DNA of 33,498 nucleotides. It comes from an uncultured Lachnospiraceae bacterium. Its GTDB lineage: Bacteria; Bacillota; Clostridia; Lachnospirales; Lachnospiraceae. Position 1 is the first letter of the stretch, and every line of letters begins with the position of its first letter. Below the pieces are notes generated by a model that did no database searches, had not been told where the DNA came from, and was given only the letters and a program-made list of their open reading frames with translations. The translations under genes and the position numbers were made by a program. The stretch lies in assembly GCA_934351925.1 (NCBI GenBank), contig CAKRJT010000031.1:1-33498 (forward strand). Direction: 5' to 3'. Below, piece by piece: positions 9,190 through 17,286 of the stretch.

Positions 9190-10038
9190 ATGGCTGTGAA
9201 GGTTGGAATAGTTGTGCCAAGCTATAATCAGGGAATATATCTTGAGAGAACCCTGCAAAGTATAATTGCCAACAGAAAGAACATAGATATAAAGATAGCG
9301 GTGATAGACGGCGGCTCGACGGATAACAGTGTTGATATTATAAAAAAATACGAGACGCAGATTGACTATTGGGTGTCCGAGAAGGATAATGGACAGTCAG
9401 ATGCCATAAATAAAGGCTTTCGGCAGTTGGAGGACTGTGGGTATTACATGTGGCTTAACTCGGATGACGTTTACGACGATGATACTGCAGTCAGCAGAAT
9501 AGTGGGATATGCGGTAAAGAACAATTTCGAAGTTGTATATGCGAAATCACATTATATAGATGAGTATGACAATATAACAGGTGATTACGAGACGATGGAA
9601 TTTAGCAGGAAGCTTCTTAGCAAACGGTGTTTTTTGAGCCAGCCGAGCGTTATGTTCAGCCGGAAGGCGTATAATGAGGTCGGAGAGCTGAATGTAAGTC
9701 TTAGAATGTGCATGGATTACGAGTACTGGATGCGCCTTAGCAGGGTATACCGGTTCGGTTATCTGAAGGAATATATAGGTAACACGCGAATATATTCTCT
9801 CACCAAGACCTCGACCATGAGAAAGAGAAGCTTGCAGGAGGGAATATGCCTTATTAAACATTATTATGGGACGGTTCCTAAAGACTGGACATTGCCGTAT
9901 CTGCACGAGGAGACCCCAAAAAAGAATATAGTATACTATATTGATGTCATCATGGCGAGACTTCCCGGAAAAATAAAAAATATCACAATAAACAGGCTTA
10001 TAAAGCAGTTCGGATTGGATATAAAATATATGGACTGA
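9190..10038 (+). CDS. Family 2 glycosyltransferase, WcaA-like
   Basis: A 282-residue GT2. Motifs are GIVVPSYNQGIYLERTL, VIDGGSTDNS, SEKDNGQSDAINKGF and the metal site NSDDVY (residues 90-95). CMDYEYWMRLSR near residue 175 fits the catalytic region of the WcaA-type subgroup. It follows the GT4 by 22 bases and is related to the GT2 at 15272, which likewise follows a GT4. The start at 9190 has GGGAG (9177-9181) upstream. It is the last transferase before the ABC exporter genes. Confidence 0.88.
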   Translation: MAVKVGIVVPSYNQGIYLERTLQSIIANRKNIDIKIAVIDGGSTDNSVDIIKKYETQIDYWVSEKDNGQSDAINKGFRQLEDCGYYMWLNSDDVYDDDTAVSRIVGYAVKNNFEVVYAKSHYIDEYDNITGDYETMEFSRKLLSKRCFLSQPSVMFSRKAYNEVGELNVSLRMCMDYEYWMRLSRVYRFGYLKEYIGNTRIYSLTKTSTMRKRSLQEGICLIKHYYGTVPKDWTLPYLHEETPKKNIVYYIDVIMARLPGKIKNITINRLIKQFGLDIKYMD

Positions 10039-10070
10039 CAGGTCAACTATAATGCTTAAAGGAGAAGTGT

Positions 10071-10859
10071 ATGATAAAAACCATTTATAAAAACAGCTAT
10101 TTATTCAAACAGCTTGTAAAGAAGGATATTCAGCAGCAGTACAAGGGCTCAGTGCTCGGAATACTGTGGTCCTTCATTGTACCGATATTTATGCTGGTAA
10201 TATACACGTTTGTGTTCAGTGAGGTGTTTCAGGCAAAGTGGGATATAGACACGAGCGACAAGTACCAGTTTGCGCTTGTACTGTTTTGCGGCTTGACAGT
10301 GTTCAATCTCGTCAGTGAGGTTATGAGTCGTTCGACCAGACTTATTGCATCTAATACCAACTATGTAAAGAAGGTTATATTTCCACTGGAAATTCTGCCT
10401 GTGGTTACAACTTTTTCAAGTTTGTTTAACTGCTGTATAAGCTTTATTATTCTCATAATTGTAAGGCTTATAATATATCACAGTGTTTCTGCTACATTGT
10501 ATATGATTTTTCTTATGTTTGTTCCACTCATTATACTCGCGATAGGCTTGGGCTTGTTTATATCGGCAGTCAGTGTATATCTCAAGGACGTGGGAAATGC
10601 AATCTCAGTTATCATCACAATACTTATGTACATAAGCCCGGTATTTTTTCCATTGTCAGCTGTTCCGGAAAGCTTTAGGAGTGTGTGTGAATGTAATCCT
10701 ATGACCTATATCATAGAGAATTTCAGAAATGTAGTGCTATACGGCAAATGTATTAACTGGAAGTACTATGGAATATCCTGTGCAGTTGCATTGGCGTTTT
10801 ACTTTATTGGAAAAGTTGTATTTATGAGAGCAAAGGAGGGCTTTGCAGATGTCCTTTAA
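10071..10859 (+). CDS. wzm: ABC polysaccharide exporter, permease subunit
   Basis: A 262-residue integral membrane protein of the ABC-2 family (Wzm/TagG/KpsM type). The N-terminal stretch LVKKDIQQQYKGSVLGILWSF and PIFMLVIYTFVF are typical, as are about six hydrophobic segments and the late YISPVFFP segment followed by NPMTYIIENFR. It should form the membrane channel that exports the undecaprenyl-linked glycan with the ATPase encoded next. AAAGGAGAAG lies upstream of the ATG. The 3' end overlaps the start of wzt by 11 bases. A teichoic acid exporter (TagG) is the main alternative, but the dense glycosyltransferase context and the C-terminally extended ATPase favour a polysaccharide exporter. 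Confidence 0.92.
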   Translation: MIKTIYKNSYLFKQLVKKDIQQQYKGSVLGILWSFIVPIFMLVIYTFVFSEVFQAKWDIDTSDKYQFALVLFCGLTVFNLVSEVMSRSTRLIASNTNYVKKVIFPLEILPVVTTFSSLFNCCISFIILIIVRLIIYHSVSATLYMIFLMFVPLIILAIGLGLFISAVSVYLKDVGNAISVIITILMYISPVFFPLSAVPESFRSVCECNPMTYIIENFRNVVLYGKCINWKYYGISCAVALAFYFIGKVVFMRAKEGFADVL

Positions 10860-12225
10860 TTCGGATATAGCGATAAGCGTTAGCAATCTTACAAAGAAAT
10901 ACAAGATATTTGATACACCTGGAAAGAGATTTCTATATCACATGTTTCATACCAATATGGGACGAGATTTTGTGGCGCTTGACGATGTGAGCTTCGAGGT
11001 AAAAAAGGGTGAAGCGTTCGGAATAATTGGGCGCAACGGCAGCGGCAAGAGCACGATGCTGCAAATCCTTGCGGGAATTATAAGTCCTACCTCGGGTGAG
11101 GTGCAGGTAAACGGCAAGATAGCCGCGCTACTCGAGCTCGGAAGCGGATTTAACCCTGAAAATACCGGGTATGAGAATATATATATGAATGCTGCGATAC
11201 TTGGTGTTTCCAAGGATAAGATAGAAGAAAAGATTAATCAGATTGTAGAGTTTGCGGATATAGGAGATTTTGTAAATCAGCCTGTAAAGACATATTCGAG
11301 CGGAATGTATATCAGACTCGCTTTTGCGGTGGCAATCAATGTCGATGCGGATATTCTGCTTATCGATGAGGCACTTGCGGTTGGAGATGTTTTCTTCAGG
11401 CAGAAGTGTTATACCAAGCTTAACCAGTTGAAAAGGGAAGGAAAGACAATAGTGCTTGTAAGTCATGGAATGAATGAGGTTGAGCAGTTTTGTGACAGGG
11501 CGCTTCTTTTAAATAAATCCAAGACACTTATGTGCGGCGATTGCCGAGAAGCGGTTCAGCACTATTATCTGCTTGAACAGGATAACGGTATAACGGGTGA
11601 GGCGCTCAGTCTTAATGAGGAGGACGAAGGCTTACTTGAAGAAATTGAGCATGGCTTTTCAGCATGGAAGAAAGATGCAGGCAGCACATTTAACTGTACA
11701 GTCGATTATGAACATCAGATAAATAACGGCAAGGTAAAGTTCTTAAATATAGGTATCTTTAATAAGGAAGGTCAGGCGTCGAAGGTATTCCATCAGGGCG
11801 AGGAAGCATACTTCCTATATGAGGTTAAGGTATTGCAGGATATTGAGGTTCCTCTCACGGGTATAGTATTCTATGACCAGAAAAATACCATTGTATTTGG
11901 CAAGGATAATTTGCAGACATATACAAAGGTGCCTGAAAAGGTAAAGAAGGGAACGGTTGTGAGCTGTCTTTTCTGTGTAAAGATGGATCTGGCTATCGGT
12001 GAGTATACATTTGATGCTGGATTCAATTCAATAAACAAACAGACATATGATTCGAGAATGTATTATAATCAGGAGAGAATAAACCACGATTTAGAGAGAA
12101 TATGTACAATCTCGGGGGCAGGTAATTTTTCGATACATGAAAAGACGGTCGGCGACCCTATGAAGATAATGTTTCACGGCTGCTGTGACCTGAAAAACAA
12201 TATTGAAATGTCGATAGTTGATTGA
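10849..12225 (+). CDS. wzt: ABC polysaccharide exporter, ATPase with C-terminal Wzt domain
   Basis: A 458-residue cytoplasmic ATPase. Walker A is GRNGSGKST (61-69), the signature is YSSGM (149-153), Walker B is DILLIDE (168-174) and the switch histidine is H206 in LVSHGM. Residues about 270-440 form a further beta-rich domain of the Wzt C-terminal type. In E. coli O9a and Klebsiella O-antigen systems that domain binds the modified non-reducing end of the finished glycan. Its presence suggests export coupled to a terminal modification, consistent with the methyltransferase encoded next. The ATG at 10849 follows AAAGGAGG (10832-10839); an in-frame TTG at 10843 is too close to that site. Confidence 0.93.
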   Translation: MSFNSDIAISVSNLTKKYKIFDTPGKRFLYHMFHTNMGRDFVALDDVSFEVKKGEAFGIIGRNGSGKSTMLQILAGIISPTSGEVQVNGKIAALLELGSGFNPENTGYENIYMNAAILGVSKDKIEEKINQIVEFADIGDFVNQPVKTYSSGMYIRLAFAVAINVDADILLIDEALAVGDVFFRQKCYTKLNQLKREGKTIVLVSHGMNEVEQFCDRALLLNKSKTLMCGDCREAVQHYYLLEQDNGITGEALSLNEEDEGLLEEIEHGFSAWKKDAGSTFNCTVDYEHQINNGKVKFLNIGIFNKEGQASKVFHQGEEAYFLYEVKVLQDIEVPLTGIVFYDQKNTIVFGKDNLQTYTKVPEKVKKGTVVSCLFCVKMDLAIGEYTFDAGFNSINKQTYDSRMYYNQERINHDLERICTISGAGNFSIHEKTVGDPMKIMFHGCCDLKNNIEMSIVD

Positions 12226-12295
12226 TTGGAGCACTGTGTGAAAAATACATTCAAGGCATATAAATATTTTACTTGGTGGTGGAATGGAGATTAAA

Positions 12296-13723
12296 ATGAA
12301 AAAATGTTGGTGCGGTAACGAAGATTTACACGAATACTCAGATAAATATTATGTATGTGATAAGTGTCACACTCTGCTCTCAAAGCAGGATTTTGAGAAT
12401 AGGATATATGATGTCGAGAATGAGGAGGACGACTTGTACGGTAAGAATTACTGGGAAGTGTCCATGACAAGAGCTGCCGGAAAGAACTCTCTGAGTGAAG
12501 TCGTTGATATGTATTTGACCGAGAGAGTTATATATTGGCTCAAATTTATCTTGAAGTATGTCAAGCTCGGAGGAGCTGTCGCCGAGGTAGGCTGCGGCTT
12601 GGGTCAGCTGCAGTATGTGATGAGAAGGCTTCAATATAACCAGAAAGCGTTCGAGCTGAGTAATGAGATATGCAGCTATATGGAGAGAGAACTCAGGATA
12701 AAGGCTTATTGTGATGAGTTCGAGGCTGACAGGGAGGCTTATGACGGAATTCTTGCGTTTGACCTGTTTGAGCATCTTATAAGCCCTCACGAATTTCTTG
12801 ACAACTGTTCTGAGAGTCTGAAGGAAAACGGTGTTCTGTGCTTTCAGACGCCATGCTACGATCCTGGACTCAATTATGATGAGATGAAGCAGAAGGCTCC
12901 TAAATTTATGGAGCAGTTAAAGTATGAGCAGCATATCTATCTCTACAGCAAGCAGTCCATGAAGGAAATACTCAATCAGCATGGTTTTAAGTATATTGAA
13001 TTTGAGCCGGCATTTTTTGGCGATAATTACGATATGTTTTTCTTTGCCTCAAAGCAGCAGTTAAAGCAGAACTCGGACGAGGAGATTGATGCATACCTTA
13101 ACGGCACGGAGAACGGCAGACTGGTCAAGGCGATGATTACCTTGTTTGATGAGAACGATAAGATGGAAAAGCTGTATGAACAGGCTGACAAGGACAGGAA
13201 TGACAGATTAAACAATATTAATATATTGGAGAAGCGCCTGGAAGAGAGCGAGAGCGACAGAAGCAACAGACTGACGGAAATAAATGAATATGACCGGCTG
13301 CTAAAGGAAAGCAACAATAATCTTGTGGAAGCTCAGAAGAAAAATGAGCAGCTGAGTGTTTTGCTTCAGAAGAGTGAGAAGGACAGAGAGGACAGGCTTA
13401 ATCAGATAAATGAGCTGACTGATATGTTAAAGGAGAGCGATGAGGATAGACAGGAGCGCTTAAAGCAGATTGAGGAGCTGTCCGGAATGTTGAGTGACAG
13501 TGAGAGGGACAGACAGGAGCGCTTAAAGCAGATTGAGGAGCTGTCCGGAATGTTGAGTGACAGTGAGAGGGACAGACAGGAGCGCGCGGAGCAGATTGAC
13601 AGGCTTACGGCTATGCTGAAGGAAAGTGAAGCAGACCGGGAGGCAAGATTTGTTCAGATTCAGGAATTGACCAAAATAATTGATGATATGAAAAATCAGA
13701 AGGATACAAATGAGGTGAAATAA
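12296..13723 (+). CDS. SAM-dependent methyltransferase with 21-residue-repeat coiled coil (WbdD-like chain terminator candidate)
   Basis: A 475-residue protein in three parts. Residues 1-30 hold a zinc-ribbon-like C4-x-C6...C21-x2-C24. Residues about 75-250 are a class I methyltransferase (motif I VAEVGCGLGQ at 95-104; FDLFEHLISPHEFL; LCFQTPCYDPG). Residues 300-467 are eight consecutive 21-residue units (consensus DRxxRLxQIxELxxMLxxSE), each exactly three heptads, predicting one continuous coiled coil to the end. E. coli WbdD couples a terminal methyltransferase to a coiled-coil ruler that sets chain length; here no kinase domain is present. The position between wzt and more transferases supports a chain-capping role, which remains inference. 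The ATG at 12296 has GGAGA (12286-12290) 5 bases upstream; an ATG at 12284 would add MEIK and has a poorer site. Confidence 0.8.
   Translation: MKKCWCGNEDLHEYSDKYYVCDKCHTLLSKQDFENRIYDVENEEDDLYGKNYWEVSMTRAAGKNSLSEVVDMYLTERVIYWLKFILKYVKLGGAVAEVGCGLGQLQYVMRRLQYNQKAFELSNEICSYMERELRIKAYCDEFEADREAYDGILAFDLFEHLISPHEFLDNCSESLKENGVLCFQTPCYDPGLNYDEMKQKAPKFMEQLKYEQHIYLYSKQSMKEILNQHGFKYIEFEPAFFGDNYDMFFFASKQQLKQNSDEEIDAYLNGTENGRLVKAMITLFDENDKMEKLYEQADKDRNDRLNNINILEKRLEESESDRSNRLTEINEYDRLLKESNNNLVEAQKKNEQLSVLLQKSEKDREDRLNQINELTDMLKESDEDRQERLKQIEELSGMLSDSERDRQERLKQIEELSGMLSDSERDRQERAEQIDRLTAMLKESEADREARFVQIQELTKIIDDMKNQKDTNEVK
13193..13696 (+). repeat. Eight in-frame 63-bp coiled-coil repeats
   Basis: Eight tandem 63-bp units (starts 13193, 13256, 13319, 13382, 13445, 13508, 13571, 13634) encode eight 21-residue coiled-coil blocks. 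GACAGGAGCGC recurs at 13449, 13512 and 13575, and the stretch 13449-13511 is repeated exactly at 13512-13574. Outer units are diverged. Because 63 bp is a multiple of three, gain or loss of a unit would keep the frame and change the coil length by three heptads. Confidence 0.9.
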
Positions 13724-15250
13724 GTGAAAATAGCAGTGGATGTTATGTCAATAAGAGAAGATGGAAGTGCCGGCGGAGCTACAGGGTTTGCCATTGAGCT
13801 GATAAAGGGTTTTGCTGCAAGGCAGGGAGTACAGGTGGTCGTGTTGTGTGCGGATTGGAATGAGGCTTTGCTGCGAAAATGCCTGCCGGGTAATGTTGAT
13901 TTCTGCGTAATGACAGGCAACAGAAAATATACGGGAAATGCAAGAATTGACGGTTTTATAGAGAAGGTCAGAAACAGAATTAAGAAGGAGTCGATTCTCT
14001 TGGCAAAGAAGGTAGATGTATTATGCTGCCCGTTCAGTGCGGCTACTTTCAAGGAAAAGGGAATACCTACCGTAAGTACCATTTTGGATATTCAGCATGA
14101 GTTTTATCCTCAGTTTTTTGACCCGATTGAGCTGTCGCACCGCAGACAGTTTTACCGGAATATAGTCAAGAATGTCGAGAGAGTTGTGTGTATATCAGAT
14201 TATACGAAGGATACCTTCTGTGAGAAATATGATTATCCGAAAGAGAGAGCAAGCACAATCTATATAGCAATTCAGAACAGATTTGATAAAAAAGATGATA
14301 GTATATTGACGAAGCTGAATATTGAGAAAGACAAGTATATTGTATATCCGGCTAATTTCTGGGAGCACAAAAATCATAAGCTGCTGTTAAATGCATTTGC
14401 GATGTATGCACATGAGAATAAGGAATTGAAGCTTGTGCTTACCGGAAATCCGCTGACGCAGACAGATTATTATAATGAACTGCTCAGGGCGATGAAGATT
14501 GATGACAGAACTGTAATCACCGGATATATAACCAATGAGGAGCTTTACAGTATACTCAGTGGCGCGAAGGGATTGATATATCCCAGCCTTTTTGAGGGCT
14601 TTGGAATACCTGTTGTGGAGGCGATGCATCTTAACAAGCTGATTGCGAGCAGTAATCAGACGAGCTTACCGGAAATCGGCTGTTCAGCCATATGTTATTT
14701 CGATCCGAGGAGACCGGATGATATTCTAAGTGGAATTAATTATATTGCCAATAATGAGATGAACGATGAGATATGTGCGGAGTATGCACAGAAGCTTAAA
14801 GATTATGAGACTGAGAAGATGATAGATGCATATCTTGAGGTTTTCAGGGAGGTTATTGACGATAAGCTAAGATGCGGTTTTGATGAGGAATTGTCGGGTG
14901 TGTATGCAGATAGCTGGAGTGGAAAGGAAATCTTGGTAAAGCTGAACCAAAAAGCAGGGGAGAAGCTCAAGGTGAGATTTTCGGTTCCTGAATTTGTCAA
15001 GATTGATGAGAAGGTCAAGATAGAGCATAACGGTATCAAAAAAGTCGTAAAGGTCTCCTGTGGAGATACAGTCTCCCTTGAGGAGCCTGTTAAGAATGAG
15101 TATGAAGAAATTAAATTCACCTTCTCAAAAACATGGTCACCGAAGGCTGTGCTTAAAAGTGAGGACGAAAGACAGCTTGGTGTAATGGTTGAGGAAATCT
15201 CAGTCACTGATAATGGAAAAACAGTGAATTTAAAAAGCTATATAAATTAA
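13724..15250 (+). CDS. Family 4 glycosyltransferase with extra C-terminal beta-rich domain
   Basis: A 508-residue protein. Residues 1 to about 380 are a GT4 closely similar to the one at 8028 (AVDVMSIREDGSAGGATG, STILDIQHEFYP, FWEHKNHKLLLNAF, EX7E motif E291/E299 in EGFGIPVVE). Residues about 385-508 are absent from the 8028 paralogue. They look beta-rich, with DSWSGKEILVKL and TWSPKAVLKSEDERQLGVM; such a tail could bind glycan or partner proteins, but I cannot assign it firmly. The GTG start sits directly after the previous TAA and has a strong GAGGTGA (13712-13718) inside the upstream gene, indicating tight coupling with the methyltransferase. Sugar specificity is unknown. Confidence 0.88.
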   Translation: MKIAVDVMSIREDGSAGGATGFAIELIKGFAARQGVQVVVLCADWNEALLRKCLPGNVDFCVMTGNRKYTGNARIDGFIEKVRNRIKKESILLAKKVDVLCCPFSAATFKEKGIPTVSTILDIQHEFYPQFFDPIELSHRRQFYRNIVKNVERVVCISDYTKDTFCEKYDYPKERASTIYIAIQNRFDKKDDSILTKLNIEKDKYIVYPANFWEHKNHKLLLNAFAMYAHENKELKLVLTGNPLTQTDYYNELLRAMKIDDRTVITGYITNEELYSILSGAKGLIYPSLFEGFGIPVVEAMHLNKLIASSNQTSLPEIGCSAICYFDPRRPDDILSGINYIANNEMNDEICAEYAQKLKDYETEKMIDAYLEVFREVIDDKLRCGFDEELSGVYADSWSGKEILVKLNQKAGEKLKVRFSVPEFVKIDEKVKIEHNGIKKVVKVSCGDTVSLEEPVKNEYEEIKFTFSKTWSPKAVLKSEDERQLGVMVEEISVTDNGKTVNLKSYIN

Positions 15251-15271
15251 TCTTATGAAGAGAGGGCAGGC

Positions 15272-16138
15272 ATGAAAGTAACTATAGTAACACCATCGTA
15301 CAATCAGGGAAAATTTATCAAGAGAACAATCGACAGTGTACTGTCACAGGGAGTTGACGACTTAGAATATATCGTCATGGATGGCGGAAGTAACGATGAG
15401 ACGGTAGACATTTTGAAGAGCTATGGCGATAAGCTCATATGGAAAAGTGAGAAGGATAAGGGGCAGACCGATGCAGTAAACAAAGGCATAAGAGCTTCGC
15501 ACGGAGATATTATCGGCTGGCTTAATTCGGATGATATCTATTATCCGGGAGCCGTAAAAAAGGTCCTCGAGGTGTTTGAGACTCGCCCTGAGGTGAATGT
15601 TGTCTACGGCAATGCATACCATATTGCGGAGGACGACAGCATTATCGAGGAATATTATACGGAGGACTTTGATTACGAGCGTCTCAAGGACATATGCTTT
15701 ATATGTCAGCCGTCCCTTTTCTTTAGAAAGAAGGTTGTGGACAAGTACGGATATTTAGATGACAAGCTGCAATATTGCATGGACTATGATTATTGGCTCA
15801 GACTCGGTAAGGGGGAAAAGTTCTACAGACTTAATGATTTTATTGCCGGCTCAAGATTGTATGAGGATAATAAGACCCTCGGAGCAAGAAGAAAGGTGCA
15901 TGAGGAGATGCTCATCATGCAGGAAAAAAATCTCGGCAAGGCGTCTGAAAAGTGGATTTATAATCTTGCACATGTTATTGTGGACGACATGGGAATTCCG
16001 CGCGAGAAGGATGGAAGAACCAATCCTGAGTTTGCAAAAAAGCTTGCCAAGACATCGGCAAAAATCTTCTTAAAGCATTATAAATATATCCCTGTACATG
16101 CATTAAAGCTGATGAAAACATGGTATTTTCAGAAGTAG
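15272..16138 (+). CDS. Family 2 glycosyltransferase, WcaA-like
   Basis: A 288-residue GT2 with VTIVTPSYNQGKFIKRTIDS, VMDGGSNDETVDIL, SEKDKGQTDAVNKGI and the metal site NSDDIY (residues 85-90). QYCMDYDYWLRLGKGE fits the catalytic region. It is related to the GT2 at 9190, and both directly follow a GT4 paralogue, so this pair looks like a copy of the 8028-10038 pair. AGAGGG (15261-15266) precedes the ATG by 5 bases. Likely cytoplasmic, adding one sugar of the repeat unit; donor unknown. Confidence 0.88.
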   Translation: MKVTIVTPSYNQGKFIKRTIDSVLSQGVDDLEYIVMDGGSNDETVDILKSYGDKLIWKSEKDKGQTDAVNKGIRASHGDIIGWLNSDDIYYPGAVKKVLEVFETRPEVNVVYGNAYHIAEDDSIIEEYYTEDFDYERLKDICFICQPSLFFRKKVVDKYGYLDDKLQYCMDYDYWLRLGKGEKFYRLNDFIAGSRLYEDNKTLGARRKVHEEMLIMQEKNLGKASEKWIYNLAHVIVDDMGIPREKDGRTNPEFAKKLAKTSAKIFLKHYKYIPVHALKLMKTWYFQK

Positions 16139-16159
16139 AAAGGAAAAAGGAAGTTACAT

Positions 16160-17254
16160 ATGAAAATAGGATTTGATATCAGTCAGACCTGTGAGAGCAA
16201 GTCGGGTACAGGCTTCTGGGCTGATCAGTTGATTCGTGCATTGGCGCGTGTGGATAAGAGTAATCAATATACACTTTTTCCTTGGTTTTATGATTATCGT
16301 CCGCAGACGGTGGAAAATGCCACACATATAGAGCAGAAGAATTTCAGACAGGAAAAAATTGATAAATTCAGCGAAAGTGAGCTTATAAAGCAGTTGGATA
16401 TTATTCATTCCAACAATTTCCGATTTCCGAGAGACACGGAGGCAAAAAAGGTAGTCACAATTTATGATGTGTGTTTTATGGACTGTCCACAGTACACAAC
16501 GGAGGCTAACAGACTTTTCTGTTATAAGGGGACACTTGACTCATTGTTGTTTGCGGATAAGATTATTGCCATTTCGGAGTATACGAAGCAGAGACTGGTT
16601 CACTTTTTTCCGTTTGTTTCAGACGATAAGATAGAGGTCGTGTACTGCGGAAACAGGGATACTCTTATGAAGGAAGCAGACAGTGTATCGGATATAAAGA
16701 AGTATAAGCTGGACAAGGAAGGGTATTTTCTCTCGGTTGGAACCATTGAGCCTCGAAAGAATTACACGACATTGTTGAGAGCATATAAGCTGTATAAGGA
16801 GAAAAACTGCGGTTACAAAAAGTTGTGTATAGCAGGCGGTTACGGCTGGCTTGAGGAGAATTTCAAAAAGAAAATTCAGGAACTTGGACTGGAAGAGGAT
16901 GTTATTGTGACAGGATATGTATCGGACAGAGAGCTGGCGAATCTGTACAGATACTGCTTTGCTTTTATATATCCTACATGGTACGAGGGTTTTGGACTGC
17001 CTGTGCTTGAGGCGATGAATTTTAATAAGCCCGTGCTGGCAAGCAAAGTTACAAGCATACCGGAAATCGTCGGTGAGAGTCCTGCGCTCTTCCTGCCGGA
17101 TGACGAAAAGAGGATAGCACAGCATATGTGTGAAATCGAGAACAGCAGCTACTATTCTGAGATTGCCGCATTGGGACAAGAGAGAATTAAAAAGTTTTCA
17201 TGGGAATCATCGGCGGAGCAGATAAAGAGTATCTATGAGAATTTATTAGGATAA
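16160..17254 (+). CDS. Family 4 glycosyltransferase, mannosyltransferase-like
   Basis: A 364-residue GT4. KSGTGFWADQLIRAL near residue 15, IISEYTK-type AISEYTKQRL, VGTIEPRKNYTTLLRAY and the EX7E motif EGFGLPVLE (E276/E284), followed by VTSIPEIVGE, place it with MtfB/WbdB-type mannosyl- and D-rhamnosyltransferases. It is a different branch from the two GT4 paralogues upstream. The nearby manC and rmd-like genes make a GDP-sugar donor plausible, as in A-band D-rhamnan loci of Pseudomonas, but this is inference from context. AAGGAAG (16147-16153) lies 6 bases before the ATG. Confidence 0.88.
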   Translation: MKIGFDISQTCESKSGTGFWADQLIRALARVDKSNQYTLFPWFYDYRPQTVENATHIEQKNFRQEKIDKFSESELIKQLDIIHSNNFRFPRDTEAKKVVTIYDVCFMDCPQYTTEANRLFCYKGTLDSLLFADKIIAISEYTKQRLVHFFPFVSDDKIEVVYCGNRDTLMKEADSVSDIKKYKLDKEGYFLSVGTIEPRKNYTTLLRAYKLYKEKNCGYKKLCIAGGYGWLEENFKKKIQELGLEEDVIVTGYVSDRELANLYRYCFAFIYPTWYEGFGLPVLEAMNFNKPVLASKVTSIPEIVGESPALFLPDDEKRIAQHMCEIENSSYYSEIAALGQERIKKFSWESSAEQIKSIYENLLG

Positions 17255-17286
17255 AGCTAAAGTTCATTAAACGAAAGGGAGACTTG

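Noticed and set aside
13193..13696. Tandem repeats considered as a CRISPR array
   Set aside because: The units are contiguous, in frame, without unique spacers, and encode heptad coiled coil.
16619..17179. A 186-residue open frame on the minus strand
   Set aside because: It is opposite the GT4 gene with conserved EX7E motif and shows no recognisable domain.
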